A stretch of 64,000 nt of DNA from Candidatus Villigracilis saccharophilus (GCA_016709305.1 JADJNA010000047.1:62001-126000), one strand, 5' to 3'. Positions 16,638 through 25,500 are shown, counted from the stretch's first letter. Translations and numbers: made by a program. The notes: generated from the sequence alone by a model not told the origin.

Positions 16638-16740
16638 TGTGATTTATTTACTCACATTACGCGGTGTCGCTCTGAGCAAAGCGAAGAGCCTCTACGATTG
16701 TCTGAGAGACCCTCACCGCACTGCATCCACAACGCAGTAC

Positions 16741-16759
16741 ACACTTGCCCTGGCGGGCT
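16741..16759 (-). repeat. Fragment of the CCCTGGC/GCCAGGG dispersed repeat
   Basis: On the minus strand it reads AGCCCGCCAGGGCAAGTGT, matching the 3' part of the copies at 19568-19595 and 31199-31226. The 16638-16825 spacer otherwise holds only other repeat-like stretches (AGCGAAGAGCCTC type) and no gene. Confidence 0.55.
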
Positions 16760-16825
16760 GTTGCTATCGCTCAGCGAATCACGCTTGGGTGCTTAACGTG
16801 ACTTATTTAGAATTGTCGACCGATC

Positions 16826-18271
16826 CTACTTTTTATAGCGCGTCATGCCATCCAGCAAGTCCAGAACCATTTCCTTCAAGTCGCCGCGGTTGGGCAGGGA
16901 ACCGATCAAGCCGTACATGGGCGCCATCTTGCTAGGCAATCCGCCGCCTCCGCCAAGCAGGGACGAGGCTTTGTCCATCAGGTGTGTGACCCATTTTTCG
17001 GGCAGGATCTTGACGAGAAAATTTGCGGTCTTGACCAGCAGTTGATTGGTGGTCTTCTCAATGCTCGGCTTGCGGACAATATTCGCCGCGTCCGCGAGAT
17101 CATTCAAAAATTCATCCACCACTTCAACATGTCCGAACTGCACGGTCATGTGCAATGTGGGCGGGAACTGCTGGCGGTCAAGGTGCCAGTTGCGTTTTGT
17201 CAATTCATCGGCCAGGGCGTACACATCGAGGCCGTCGGAGCCGATCGCGAAGACGCTCATCTCCGGGTCGCTAATAACTTTGATTCCTGGCGTGGCATTC
17301 ACACCATCCTGAAAACGCCGCGCGGCTTTCATGACCAGGTCGGTCATTTCGAGATAGCCCGATTCTCCCAGATAATTAAGCACGGCCCACGCCGCCGCGA
17401 TCGGAGCGCCGGGGCGTGTTCCGCCCATGGATGGCGACGGGTAAATTCCGCCGGGCCAATTGATCGAGACGAACATTTGATGACGGCGTAACTCCGCAGT
17501 TTTGTACAAAATGACCGACGCGCCTTTGGCGGCGTACGCGTACTTGTGCAGGTCCGCTGAGATCGAGGTCACGCCCGGCACAGACAGATCGAAGTCAGGC
17601 ACGGGGTAGCCAAGCTTGCGCACAAAGGGCAGCATGAATCCACCGACGCAGGCATCCGTGTGAAAGAGGAATCCGTGCTCGAGCGCGATCGCCGCCATCT
17701 CGCGGATCGGGTCGATCACTCCGTGCGGATAGGCTGGGGCAGATCCGACCATCAGGATGGTGTTGGGAGTCACTGCCTGTCGCGCTGACTCTACATCGGC
17801 GCGGTAATCAGCCCGCAATGCGGTGCGGACCGGCTTCACATCAAAATACTGCGCGGCTTTTTCGAAGGCGGGATGTCCGCTGATCGGCAGGATCATCTCC
17901 GGTTGTTTGATCTCGGGGCGGTTTTTTCTTGCCCAATCGCGCGCGGTCTTGACCGTCATCAAAAGGGATTCTGTTCCCCCGGAAGTGACTGTGCCTGCGG
18001 CATTGTCATCCCCGCCCAAGAGCGAAGCCGCCATTGAAACGATCTCGGTTTCGAATTTTCTCAAGGAAGGAAAGGCCGTCGGATTCAAACCGTTTTCGGA
18101 GAAAAATAAAAGCGAAGCTTCCTTGAGCAGATCGTCTACATCTTTTCCAGCGTGATAGACGAGGCTGAAGGCGCGCCCCTTTTGCCATTGCACATCATGG
18201 TCGCGTGCGGAGCGCATAGCGGCAAGGACTTCATCTTTGGTTTTACCAGTGGAAGGGAAAGGGAGTGTCAT
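16826..18271 (-). CDS. PLP-dependent lyase, sphingosine-1-phosphate-lyase-like
   Basis: A 481-residue fold-type I PLP enzyme. The pattern GTVTSGGTES (residues 93-101) binds phosphate, HTDACVGG (204-211) supplies the ring-nitrogen aspartate, and SADLHKYAYAAKG places the Schiff-base lysine at residue 243. GTRPGA near 320 is the second phosphate loop. The whole series (SGGTES, VGSAPAYPHGVIDPI, DACVGGF, DLHKY) is the sphingosine-1-phosphate lyase/group II decarboxylase signature, nearest the lyase branch. It would split a phosphorylated long-chain base into a fatty aldehyde and phosphoethanolamine. A ceramidase-like gene follows. I start it at 18271; the longer reading adds repeat-derived residues. 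The promoter indicates a leaderless mRNA. Confidence 0.85.
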   Translation of the reverse strand: MTLPFPSTGKTKDEVLAAMRSARDHDVQWQKGRAFSLVYHAGKDVDDLLKEASLLFFSENGLNPTAFPSLRKFETEIVSMAASLLGGDDNAAGTVTSGGTESLLMTVKTARDWARKNRPEIKQPEMILPISGHPAFEKAAQYFDVKPVRTALRADYRADVESARQAVTPNTILMVGSAPAYPHGVIDPIREMAAIALEHGFLFHTDACVGGFMLPFVRKLGYPVPDFDLSVPGVTSISADLHKYAYAAKGASVILYKTAELRRHQMFVSINWPGGIYPSPSMGGTRPGAPIAAAWAVLNYLGESGYLEMTDLVMKAARRFQDGVNATPGIKVISDPEMSVFAIGSDGLDVYALADELTKRNWHLDRQQFPPTLHMTVQFGHVEVVDEFLNDLADAANIVRKPSIEKTTNQLLVKTANFLVKILPEKWVTHLMDKASSLLGGGGGLPSKMAPMYGLIGSLPNRGDLKEMVLDLLDGMTRYKK

Positions 18272-18277
18272 GCGAAT

Positions 18278-18306
18278 AGTGTAGCATGCTTCATTCGCAT
18301 TTACAA
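18278..18306 (-). promoter_or_regulatory. Leaderless promoter of the S1P-lyase-like gene
   Basis: On the minus strand: TTGTAA (18306-18301), 17-bp spacer, then TACACT (18283-18278) preceded by TGC (extended -10). Six bases separate the -10 from the A of the ATG at 18271, so transcription should start at or next to the start codon. There is no Shine-Dalgarno. Confidence 0.6.
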
Positions 18307-18323
18307 AATTTTTCGCCGTGCAC

Positions 18324-18490
18324 GTCATTGCGAGGAGCACGCTCTCCCCGACAACACTTGCGCCGCGTTGCGGATGCAGCGCGGTGAGGATCTCTACTCC
18401 TGACATCCGAGGTTCTTCACTCAGAACGACACTGCTCAGGATGAGAAGATTGCTTCGCCGTCATAGATCAAAAACGGCAACTCGCAATGA
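18324..18490. repeat. MITE-like repeat with TCATTGCGAG ends
   Basis: Terminal inverted repeats TCATTGCGAG (18325-18334) and CTCGCAATGA (18481-18490) flank about 145 bp without coding capacity, including GAAGATTGCTTCGCCGTC. It is the same style as the element at 31168-31312 (ends GTCGTTGCGA). Confidence 0.65.
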
Positions 18491-18499
18491 TATGAAAAA

Positions 18500-19543
18500 C
18501 TAGGGCAATGGATGCCAGAGGATCGCGAACAAAATTGCCAGCGAGGCGAGCAGCGCGCCGATGGCTGTAAAAATCACGCTGACTTCGGTGGTCTCGGTGA
18601 TCGTCATTAATCGCGTGGGAAGATTTTTAAAAACTTCCTCCAATTCACTTGCACTCGCGGCGAGATGATAAGTGCCGCCGGTCAAGTCAGACACTTGCTT
18701 GAGCGTCTCTTCATCGATCTCCCTGCGGAATCCGCCGCCCCCTCCGCCGAATGATCCGCCAAATTGGTCAGTGGTACTTTGAGACTGAAACCCTCCACAA
18801 CTCGGGATGGTGTTGTTGTGGTCTGTACCAAACCCAATGGTATAGACCCTGATCCCGCGATCAGCGGAAAACTGCGCAGCGAGCAATGGATGCGCACCTG
18901 TGGTATTGACCCCGTCAGTTAGTAGAACCACGATGGCCGGGATATATTCTCCCTGCGGCAGTGGCTGCGGTTGTTCCCCGGAATACGGGCTGAGGACGCT
19001 GTCATCAAATTCAGCGATCGCGTCAAGAGAAACAAGGATGCCTTCCCCGATGGCGGTCCTGCGGGCGGTAGATAAATTTTTGATGGCGGTTTCCAACAAT
19101 TCACGATCGGTGGTGGGGGGCTGGATCACTGCGGCAAACCCGGCGAACGCCACAATTCCGATCTGCGCATTCGCATCCTGTAACTGGACAAAGGTCAACG
19201 CCGCAGATTTCGCCGCCTCCAAACGGCTCGGCAAAATATCGGTGGAGCACATGCTCCTCGAAACGTCGATCGCCAAAATGATCGTTGAATTTGAAGATGG
19301 GACTTTTATGGTTGAGGTCGGGCGGGTCAACGCGACGGTCAGGCTGGACAACGCCAGCAGGAACAACGCGAACGGAAGATGCCTCCGCCATTGAGATTGT
19401 TTCGGCAGCGCCTCGCGCACAAGCGACAAGCTCGAATAGCGCACAGCAAAAGGCTTGCGGCGGCGTAAGATCAAAATGTAGATAAGGATCAATACCGGGA
19501 TCAGAATCCACAGGTATAGAAATCCAGGCCAGAGCATTTCCAT
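18500..19543 (-). CDS. BatA-like VWA-domain membrane protein
   Basis: A 347-residue aerotolerance-operon-type protein. An N-terminal helix (LYLWILIPVLILIYILILRRR) and a second helix near residue 65 frame a short cytoplasmic loop. The von Willebrand factor A domain follows, with a metal-ion-dependent adhesion site AIDVSRSM (DxSxS), the conserved threonine region and LLTDGVNTTG (Asp of the MIDAS). A glycine-rich loop near residue 240 and a C-terminal membrane helix complete the protein. I start at 19543, with GAGAGG 5 nt before the ATG. It is last in the MoxR/DUF58-VWA operon. Such proteins are thought to assist protein complex assembly with the MoxR ATPase. Confidence 0.87.
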   Translation of the reverse strand: MEMLWPGFLYLWILIPVLILIYILILRRRKPFAVRYSSLSLVREALPKQSQWRRHLPFALFLLALSSLTVALTRPTSTIKVPSSNSTIILAIDVSRSMCSTDILPSRLEAAKSAALTFVQLQDANAQIGIVAFAGFAAVIQPPTTDRELLETAIKNLSTARRTAIGEGILVSLDAIAEFDDSVLSPYSGEQPQPLPQGEYIPAIVVLLTDGVNTTGAHPLLAAQFSADRGIRVYTIGFGTDHNNTIPSCGGFQSQSTTDQFGGSFGGGGGGFRREIDEETLKQVSDLTGGTYHLAASASELEEVFKNLPTRLMTITETTEVSVIFTAIGALLASLAILFAILWHPLP

Positions 19544-19567
19544 AACAACCTCTCTTATGCGTTTTCT

Positions 19568-19595
19568 CCCTGGCACTGCCCGCCAGGGCAAGTGT
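19568..19595 (+). repeat. CCCTGGC/GCCAGGG dispersed repeat
   Basis: Runs from CCCTGGCACTGCCCGCCAGG to GGCAAGTGT, with 7-bp internal arms. It is found again at 31199-31226 with two base differences and partly at 16741-16759. It lies in the spacer between two VWA genes. Confidence 0.6.
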
Positions 19596-19626
19596 CGCGG
19601 CCTTTGCGTGCTTCGTGGTTTAACAA

Positions 19627-21387
19627 TCACGGTACATGACTAAACCAAAGCAGGGATAAAATACCGCCGACCAGCAGGATCAGGATGCTCAGACCTGCGA
19701 AGATGGAGGTCACTTCTGTTTCATTCTGAGCGATCACAAGCTGCGGTTCAATACTTTCATAGATCGTCTCCAGATCTTCTTCTGTTTGAGCGTTGAAGTA
19801 CAGTCCCTCAGTAAGGCCTGCGATTTGCTGGAGCGCGGCTTCATCCACTTTGGTATGGACGGTGAATCCGTTGACTTCGAGATCGACCCCCTCCACACTG
19901 CCGATGGCGACCGTATGAATTTTCACGCCCCGCTCAGCGGCAAACTGAGCTGCTTCCAAAGGATCAGGGTTTACATTATTTTCGCCGTCGGTCAGTAAAA
20001 CGATCATTGCAGAGTCTTCCGCGACCGGTTCTGGCGCAGGGGTTGGAGCCTCGGGTTGTTGATCGCCGCTGACGATTGGCTCCTGCCCGGTAATGGTCGC
20101 GATCGTATTCAGGGACACAATGATCCCGCTTGCGAGAGAAGTCCCGCGCTGGGGTTTTAGACGATCTATCGCAGCAAGAATCGCAGCCTGGTCGTTAGAC
20201 GGCAGTTCGACGGAGAATCCACTTTCGCTAAAGGCAACGATTCCAACCTGCACAGAGGATGGCTGTCGTGATACAAAATCCTTAGCAACCGTTTTTGCCG
20301 CTTCCAACCTGGTCGGCTCAAAATCCTCGGCAGACATACTTCCAGAGACATCGAACGCGAGAATGACGATGCCCTCCGCTTTGGGAAGTCCCAGCACCAT
20401 TTGCGGACGGGCCAAAGCGATGAATAAAATCGTCAGCCCGAGCAAAAATAGGATGGCAGGAATGTGGCGGCGCGAACCAACTCCGCGCCCCGAGGCTTGC
20501 TGTACCAATCCCAACGCAAAACGCACGATCGCGCGGATCAGATCCTCTTCGGTCGAGAGCGGCAGCGCATCCACGCCGGCGCGCTTGAAGGTCTCAGTCA
20601 ATGTTTTTTCGCGCTGCGCCGCAACTTCTTTAAAACGCTGGCGGAATTTTTTATCGTGCGTGTCCACATACAACTGCTCGCCAGTCTCCGCGTCCTCCAT
20701 CACGATCGTGCCGATATCGGGCAGTTCCATTTCGCGCGGATCCCACAAACGGATCACGATCACTTCATGGCGCTGACTCAATAAGTTGAGCGACTTCTCC
20801 CAGCCCGGCGCGCTGATGAAATCGGAGATCACAAAAACAAGCGAACGCTTTTTGATGGCATTCAATCCGCTCTTGAATAACGGGGCCAGATCGGTGATCG
20901 AACCCTGTATTTGACGGGGCTGTTTTAACAGATCATGGATGATGCGTAGAACTTGATTGCGCCCGCCTCTGGCCGGGACCGTATGCTGAACCGCGCTCCC
21001 ATACATCATCGCCCCGACTCGATTCCCGTGACGAGTTAATATCCGCGCAAGTGTGGCGACAAAATCAATTAAGACATTTCTTTTTTGATTATCGAGCTTG
21101 CCAAAATCCACGGAGGGACTCAGGTCAAGCAGGAACCACGCGATAACCTCTCGGTCTTCCACATACTTGCGGACGTAAGGCGTGTTCATGCGCGCGCTGA
21201 CATTCCAATCAATGTAGCGAATATCATCTTCGGGTTGATATTCGCGCAGATCGGCAAAATCCACACCGGAGCCATAGAATAGACTGCGATAGTCACCCTG
21301 CAGATAACCGTCCAATTTGCGGATGACCTGCCAGTCCAACCGATGCAGGATGCGCTCAGGCGTTGGCGCGGATGTTGAAATGTTCAT
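19627..21387 (-). CDS. DUF58 protein fused to a BatA-like VWA membrane domain
   Basis: 586 residues with two modules normally made by separate neighbouring genes. Residues 1-285 are DUF58: GSGVDFADLREYQPEDDIRYIDW, then SDF near 170 and LSTEEDLIRAIVRF at the end. From about 290 a BatA-type part begins directly at SRRHIPAILFLLGL: membrane helix, VWA domain with MIDAS AFDVSGSM, LLTDGENN, C-terminal helix. Compared with the downstream BatA-like gene, the first membrane helix and about 50 residues are missing at the junction, as if a deletion joined two genes in frame. The start overlaps the moxR stop by 32 bp. Confidence 0.85.
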   Translation of the reverse strand: MNISTSAPTPERILHRLDWQVIRKLDGYLQGDYRSLFYGSGVDFADLREYQPEDDIRYIDWNVSARMNTPYVRKYVEDREVIAWFLLDLSPSVDFGKLDNQKRNVLIDFVATLARILTRHGNRVGAMMYGSAVQHTVPARGGRNQVLRIIHDLLKQPRQIQGSITDLAPLFKSGLNAIKKRSLVFVISDFISAPGWEKSLNLLSQRHEVIVIRLWDPREMELPDIGTIVMEDAETGEQLYVDTHDKKFRQRFKEVAAQREKTLTETFKRAGVDALPLSTEEDLIRAIVRFALGLVQQASGRGVGSRRHIPAILFLLGLTILFIALARPQMVLGLPKAEGIVILAFDVSGSMSAEDFEPTRLEAAKTVAKDFVSRQPSSVQVGIVAFSESGFSVELPSNDQAAILAAIDRLKPQRGTSLASGIIVSLNTIATITGQEPIVSGDQQPEAPTPAPEPVAEDSAMIVLLTDGENNVNPDPLEAAQFAAERGVKIHTVAIGSVEGVDLEVNGFTVHTKVDEAALQQIAGLTEGLYFNAQTEEDLETIYESIEPQLVIAQNETEVTSIFAGLSILILLVGGILSLLWFSHVP

Positions 21388-22360
21388 TCAATGGCACCAC
21401 AGGAACTGGAATGCGGTCAAGGATCTTGGTCAATAGATCATCACTGCTTATATTGTCAGAGAGCGCTTCATAAGTCAGCACCAGCCTGTGACGGATCACG
21501 TCCAGCGCCATATCGAGCACATCCTGCGGCAGGGCATAATTGCGTCCGCGCACGAAAGCCAGCGCGCGCGCCGTCAGGATCAAGTTGATCGAAGCGCGCG
21601 GGCTTGCGCCGAACATGATGTAGCGTTCCAGATCAGCCACACCTACATCCTTTGGCTTGCGCGTGGCGGCGACGATCTTCACGGCATATTCCATGAGCAC
21701 CGGGTCCACGTAAACCTGGTCAACTAGTTTTTGCAGATCGATCAATTGATCGGTGGTGATTATCTTTTGCGCCTCGGCGAAGGCGCTGGTCATGCGTTCC
21801 ACGATGACAAATTCCTCTGTCGCAGTTGGGTAACCGACCAACACCTTAAGCATGAAGCGGTCAACCTGCGCTTCGGGCAATGCATACGTCCCTTCCGTTT
21901 CAATCGGATTCTGAGTCGCCAGCACAAGGAATGGACTCGGCACTTTGTGAGTCTCGCGTCCAATGGTGACCTGCTTTTCCTGCATCACTTCGAGCAGGGC
22001 GCTTTGCACTTTGGCAGGCGCGCGGTTGATCTCATCGGCCAACAACAAATTCGTGAAAACAGGTCCGAGCGAGGTGTTGAACTCGCCCGTTTTCTGGTTA
22101 TAGATTCGGGTTCCGATCAGGTCGGCAGGGACAAGATCGGGTGTGAATTGGATGCGCTTGAACTCGCCGCCGATCGCATCCGCCAGGGTCTTGATCGCCA
22201 TGGTTTTCGCGAGGCCCGGCACACCCTCCACGAGAATATGTCCTCGTGCCAGTAAAGCGACGATCAAGCGTTCCAACAAATGATCCTGTCCAACGATCAC
22301 CTTCTTCACTTCATACAATAATCGTTCCATCGGCAGTTTGCTATTTAAGTTTGAATCCAT
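21356..22360 (-). CDS. MoxR-family AAA+ ATPase
   Basis: A 334-residue AAA+ ATPase. Walker A is GVPGLAKT near residue 45, Walker B LLLADEINRAPAK near 110, sensor 1 in VLATQNPIE, and the arginine-finger region follows in LPEAQVDRFMLK. The C-terminal lid contains GASPRAS. MoxR proteins act as chaperones in maturation of VWA-containing complexes, and two VWA proteins follow on the same strand. AGGAGATGACAA precedes the ATG. The C-terminus overlaps the start of the DUF58-VWA gene, which indicates coupling. Confidence 0.93.
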   Translation of the reverse strand: MDSNLNSKLPMERLLYEVKKVIVGQDHLLERLIVALLARGHILVEGVPGLAKTMAIKTLADAIGGEFKRIQFTPDLVPADLIGTRIYNQKTGEFNTSLGPVFTNLLLADEINRAPAKVQSALLEVMQEKQVTIGRETHKVPSPFLVLATQNPIETEGTYALPEAQVDRFMLKVLVGYPTATEEFVIVERMTSAFAEAQKIITTDQLIDLQKLVDQVYVDPVLMEYAVKIVAATRKPKDVGVADLERYIMFGASPRASINLILTARALAFVRGRNYALPQDVLDMALDVIRHRLVLTYEALSDNISSDDLLTKILDRIPVPVVPLNEHFNIRANA

Positions 22361-22384
22361 TTGTCATCTCCTAATTTATTTAGT

Positions 22385-22442
22385 AGGGGCGACCCGCCCA
22401 GCAAATGCCAGGTTGACTGATTAACCATGAAGGGTCGCCCCT
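22385..22442. repeat. Inverted repeat AGGGGCGACCC
   Basis: Perfect 11-bp arms at 22385-22395 and 22432-22442, 36 nt apart, between the protease and moxR genes. No T-run follows, so it reads as a dispersed repeat unit rather than a terminator. Confidence 0.6.
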
Positions 22443-22458
22443 GCATTAAGGTAAATAA

Positions 22459-23298
22459 TTAATACGGCGGAGAACCCATCCCGCCAACCGCGGTCATGAT
22501 CGGCACGGCGAAACCAATGCCGACAAAAAAATTATCTTCCGTTGGATTTAAGATGCCTGTGACAATTCCGATCACGTGACCATCGCGATTTAAGAGCGGT
22601 CCGCCCGAATTACCGGGGTTGATGGCGGCATCCACCTGGATCATGCCTTGAATTTCAAAATCACTACCTTTCGAGCGGAACACACGGTCAAATCCTGAGA
22701 TCACCCCCGAACTCATCGAGCTGTACAAACCAAACGGATTCCCCACCACAAAAGCCTCGTCACCCACCCGCATCGAGTTCGGATTCCCCAAAACGGCCGG
22801 GACAACGCTAAGCGGTGTGTCGAGCGCCTGTATCACAGCGATATCATTTTCCGGCTGTTCAAGCACGATCTCAGCTTCGGATTCAGTACCATCTGCAAAG
22901 GTGACTTTGATGGTCGTTGATCCTTCAACAACATGCAAACTGGTAAGGATATTCCCAAATGAATCGACAACGACGCCGCTTCCCAACCCGTGATCTGCCT
23001 TGGCGTTCTTATGGGTTTCCTCCACCTCGATCAGCACAAGCGACGGGCGAATGATCTGATACACATTGGCAGAATACGCGGCAGGAGGCGTGGCGGATGC
23101 CAATGCGCTCGCAACAGAGTCATTCACATCACCGACAGTTAATTGAGTTGGTTTGACAAACAGGAGGTTGTAAAGAATAAAAGCCAGCAGCGCAGACAGA
23201 ATACCAGAGCCGAACGGAACCCCGCGTTTCAGCCATGCAAAAAATATCTTAATGCGCCCCCGCAATGAATCAGATCGTGAAACAGATGGTTCGTTCAT
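22459..23298 (-). CDS. Membrane-anchored HtrA/DegP-like serine protease without PDZ domain
   Basis: A 279-residue protein: basic cytoplasmic N-terminus, one membrane helix (about 30-48), then a trypsin-fold domain outside the membrane. The catalytic triad is His122 (TSLHVVEG), Asp152 (ENDIAVI) and Ser231 (NPGNSGGPL), all in family positions. HtrA proteins usually carry one or two PDZ domains after the protease; here the chain ends 48 residues after the serine at GMGSPPY, so no PDZ is present. It is the first gene of the unit with moxR and the VWA genes, 98 bp upstream of moxR, suggesting envelope quality control. Confidence 0.9.
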   Translation of the reverse strand: MNEPSVSRSDSLRGRIKIFFAWLKRGVPFGSGILSALLAFILYNLLFVKPTQLTVGDVNDSVASALASATPPAAYSANVYQIIRPSLVLIEVEETHKNAKADHGLGSGVVVDSFGNILTSLHVVEGSTTIKVTFADGTESEAEIVLEQPENDIAVIQALDTPLSVVPAVLGNPNSMRVGDEAFVVGNPFGLYSSMSSGVISGFDRVFRSKGSDFEIQGMIQVDAAINPGNSGGPLLNRDGHVIGIVTGILNPTEDNFFVGIGFAVPIMTAVGGMGSPPY

Positions 23299-23470
23299 GC
23301 GCTTTTCCTTTACCTTTAAAATTGAGAGGAAGGGCGTACACGACGGGTCAAGTAAATGCTTCAGTGCAAATTGGGAAAAAGCCTTGCTTCAAAAATATAA
23401 AGCAATTATCTTAGATAAAGATGAGTGAATTTATCCAATTCTTACACCCCCGGCAAACCAAAGAGTAAAA

Positions 23471-24490
23471 TTAAATTTTCCGCAAGGCGAACAGGTATAT
23501 CCCGCCTGAGGCAAACAATATCAATAGGATACCCAATGGACTTGCCAGCCAATTGGAACCTGCGAACATCAAAGGAAATCCTCCCAACAGAACCGCAACG
23601 CCCAGCACCAAACTTGCGGCTAGAGCGGGTGACGATGGCATCAATCGTCCCAGCGCAGCAAGGGAAAGCGGGGTGACAGATTGCAGAAAGAATACGCCTG
23701 CCAGCAAAAGCCAAAGCGTATCAACCCGAAAAGCCAGCAGAAAGGCGCTTGATAGCACAGCGATGATCGCGTACCTGAGCCAACCGAATCGATCTGCTGC
23801 AAAGCCGCCAAGCAATTTTCCAAGCCCGGCCGCCAATGCAATCAACAAAGCCATTTGACTGTATCCCGCCTCACTTGATTGGATGCCCGTCCAGACAATG
23901 GACCGCAGGGCAACTGCCAACACAAGCGCGAATGCGAGAAGCTCTATATTTATTGCGCTGGAAACTGAATCAGGGCGCGATGAAATGATCTGGTCAACAG
24001 AGAAGAACCAAAGCAGCGCAGCCAGTATGCTCAGCGTAAGCACAAATGCAATGATCGTGGTGACTGAATAATAAAAGCCCAACTGTGACCCAATTGCCAA
24101 TCCGATCACTCCGAACGCGGTAAAAACTGCGGGACCCGCAGCGCGGCTGGGTGTGCTGGTCAGGGCAACAGATCCGCCGCCGGCATGGAAGATCGCAGAT
24201 CCCAACCCGGCAAGTAGAATCCCCCACGTTAAACTGAACCAGGTCAATGTTAAAGAAAGAGCCGAAAGAAATAATCCAATTGAGGCGGCACGGCGCGGCA
24301 CGTTATATGTATCCAATATCAAACCAACAACCGGCTGCAATCCGAAAGCCAGCGCATTGTAAAACAGAATGTAGTCAACTGCGGGGAGTGAACTCAGCAT
24401 CAATACTTGCACAACCAGGAATCCAGCCACAGCATCAGAGGCGCCGTGAGCCAATCCGGTCAATGCAGGCAGGCTGAGGCTTTTCATCAT
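23471..24490 (-). CDS. MFS-like transporter, short form
   Basis: 339 residues with about 10-11 hydrophobic helices. The N-terminal LTGLAHGASDAVAGFLVVQ and the loop FGLQPVVGLILDTYNVPRR (a degenerate MFS motif A with G..D....RR) support the superfamily. It is shorter than typical 12-helix members. Its ATG overlaps the stop of the upstream small membrane protein gene (ATGA), so the two are translated together. Substrate unknown. The 172-bp spacer upstream of the protease gene (23299-23470) holds no gene and no clear signal. Confidence 0.75.
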   Translation of the reverse strand: MMKSLSLPALTGLAHGASDAVAGFLVVQVLMLSSLPAVDYILFYNALAFGLQPVVGLILDTYNVPRRAASIGLFLSALSLTLTWFSLTWGILLAGLGSAIFHAGGGSVALTSTPSRAAGPAVFTAFGVIGLAIGSQLGFYYSVTTIIAFVLTLSILAALLWFFSVDQIISSRPDSVSSAINIELLAFALVLAVALRSIVWTGIQSSEAGYSQMALLIALAAGLGKLLGGFAADRFGWLRYAIIAVLSSAFLLAFRVDTLWLLLAGVFFLQSVTPLSLAALGRLMPSSPALAASLVLGVAVLLGGFPLMFAGSNWLASPLGILLILFASGGIYLFALRKI

Positions 24491-24888
24491 GAGTTCAGCA
24501 GAAGGATGGGCAGAAGGATTATCAAATAGCTTGCGCTGTTCGCAGCCAGACTGACGATCCAGTTTCGAAGCCCGCCGTCACGTTTCATCAATATCAATAC
24601 ACCGCCCTCGATCACTACTGAAAGGACAAATCCGATCGCCAGCAAAATGTACGGATCGGAATAAAAGCCCACAACGATCAGCACACCGCCGAAAATTGTA
24701 GAAGTCACATTCATCAACAAAGATGTCAACAGACTCCTTCCAAATGTTCCCCACTTGAAAAGAAGCATCACGACCGCCTCTGCAACAGAGACGACAATGG
24801 TCAAAACGATCAACGCTGCAAAACTGAAGGCTGCTACTGCAACCAACGTTCCCGGCCCGGCTACATCGTATGGAATGGAAGTAAACAT
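24487..24888 (-). CDS. Small membrane protein of unknown function
   Basis: 133 residues with four predicted helices; the motif PYDVAGPGTL lies near the N-terminus and a basic loop (LMKRDGGLRNW) precedes the last helix. I do not recognise the family. The start at 24888 is set by AAGGAGA six bases upstream; the longer reading has no ribosome site. It is co-translated with the MFS-like gene through a 4-bp overlap, so it may be an accessory subunit. Confidence 0.6.
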   Translation of the reverse strand: MFTSIPYDVAGPGTLVAVAAFSFAALIVLTIVVSVAEAVVMLLFKWGTFGRSLLTSLLMNVTSTIFGGVLIVVGFYSDPYILLAIGFVLSVVIEGGVLILMKRDGGLRNWIVSLAANSASYLIILLPILLLNS

Positions 24889-24942
24889 GAGCTCTCCTTT
24901 ATATCCTTTTGAATTCCTGTAAGTGTCGAAGCGCTTCACAAG

Positions 24943-24974
24943 TTAAAAACCCCGTTATTCAACGGGGCTTTTAA
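24943..24974 (-). terminator. Rho-independent terminator overlapping the stop codon
   Basis: On the minus strand AAGCCCCGTT pairs with AACGGGGTTT around GAAT, followed by TTAACTT. The stop codon of the gene ending at 24955 lies in the hairpin. Confidence 0.75.
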
Positions 24975-25425
24975 CTTCTACTGCTTTATGCTTGGGAAAA
25001 GGCCATATCTCTCCCTCTACTCCTTTTGCGAGAAAAAAATCTCCCGCGCGGACAGTTTGTATTCCTTCGAGTGAGTGGACCACCACCATCTGATCTTCAT
25101 CCCCGTCTGTTAGATCGGTAAGAGGCACAAGCATGGTGATGGCGCTCTTAATGCAATACCCCGGACTGACAATAACATAAGATTTATCAAAAATCGCCGC
25201 GTCCACAGGCCAGACATCATCAGGTGTGTCCACTTCGCTGACAAGCATGTCCCCTTTTGTCACGGTCAGACGCGCGCCCCATGGGGTAAGTACCTCCATC
25301 GTTTGTGGTTCATCATTCGCAGGTAAAAATGGGAAAACCCGCCGCCGATCCAGATTGCGATGGGGTCTGAAATTCAATGACTTTAAGATCGGGTCATCTG
25401 GTGTAATAACAATTGGATCTTTCAT
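24955..25425 (-). CDS. Soluble protein of unknown function
   Basis: 156 residues, acidic, no signal or membrane segment. It opens with MKDPIVITPDDPILKSLNFR and has alternating strand-like blocks (MEVLTPWGARLTVTKGDML, AIFDKSYVIVSPGYCI, GIQTVRAGDFFLAKG) that suggest a small beta-barrel, perhaps a cyclic-nucleotide or PGDYI-like domain; I could not match it to a family. The start at 25425 has GGAG at five bases. It ends in its own terminator and stands back to back with the kinase-like gene at 25537. Confidence 0.55.
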   Translation of the reverse strand: MKDPIVITPDDPILKSLNFRPHRNLDRRRVFPFLPANDEPQTMEVLTPWGARLTVTKGDMLVSEVDTPDDVWPVDAAIFDKSYVIVSPGYCIKSAITMLVPLTDLTDGDEDQMVVVHSLEGIQTVRAGDFFLAKGVEGEIWPFPKHKAVEVKSPVE

Positions 25426-25500
25426 AGATACTCCACAAAAATGATATCCTTTCATATTGTAATTTGTAAACAGGAGATAAGCAATCTGATATTTTCACAC

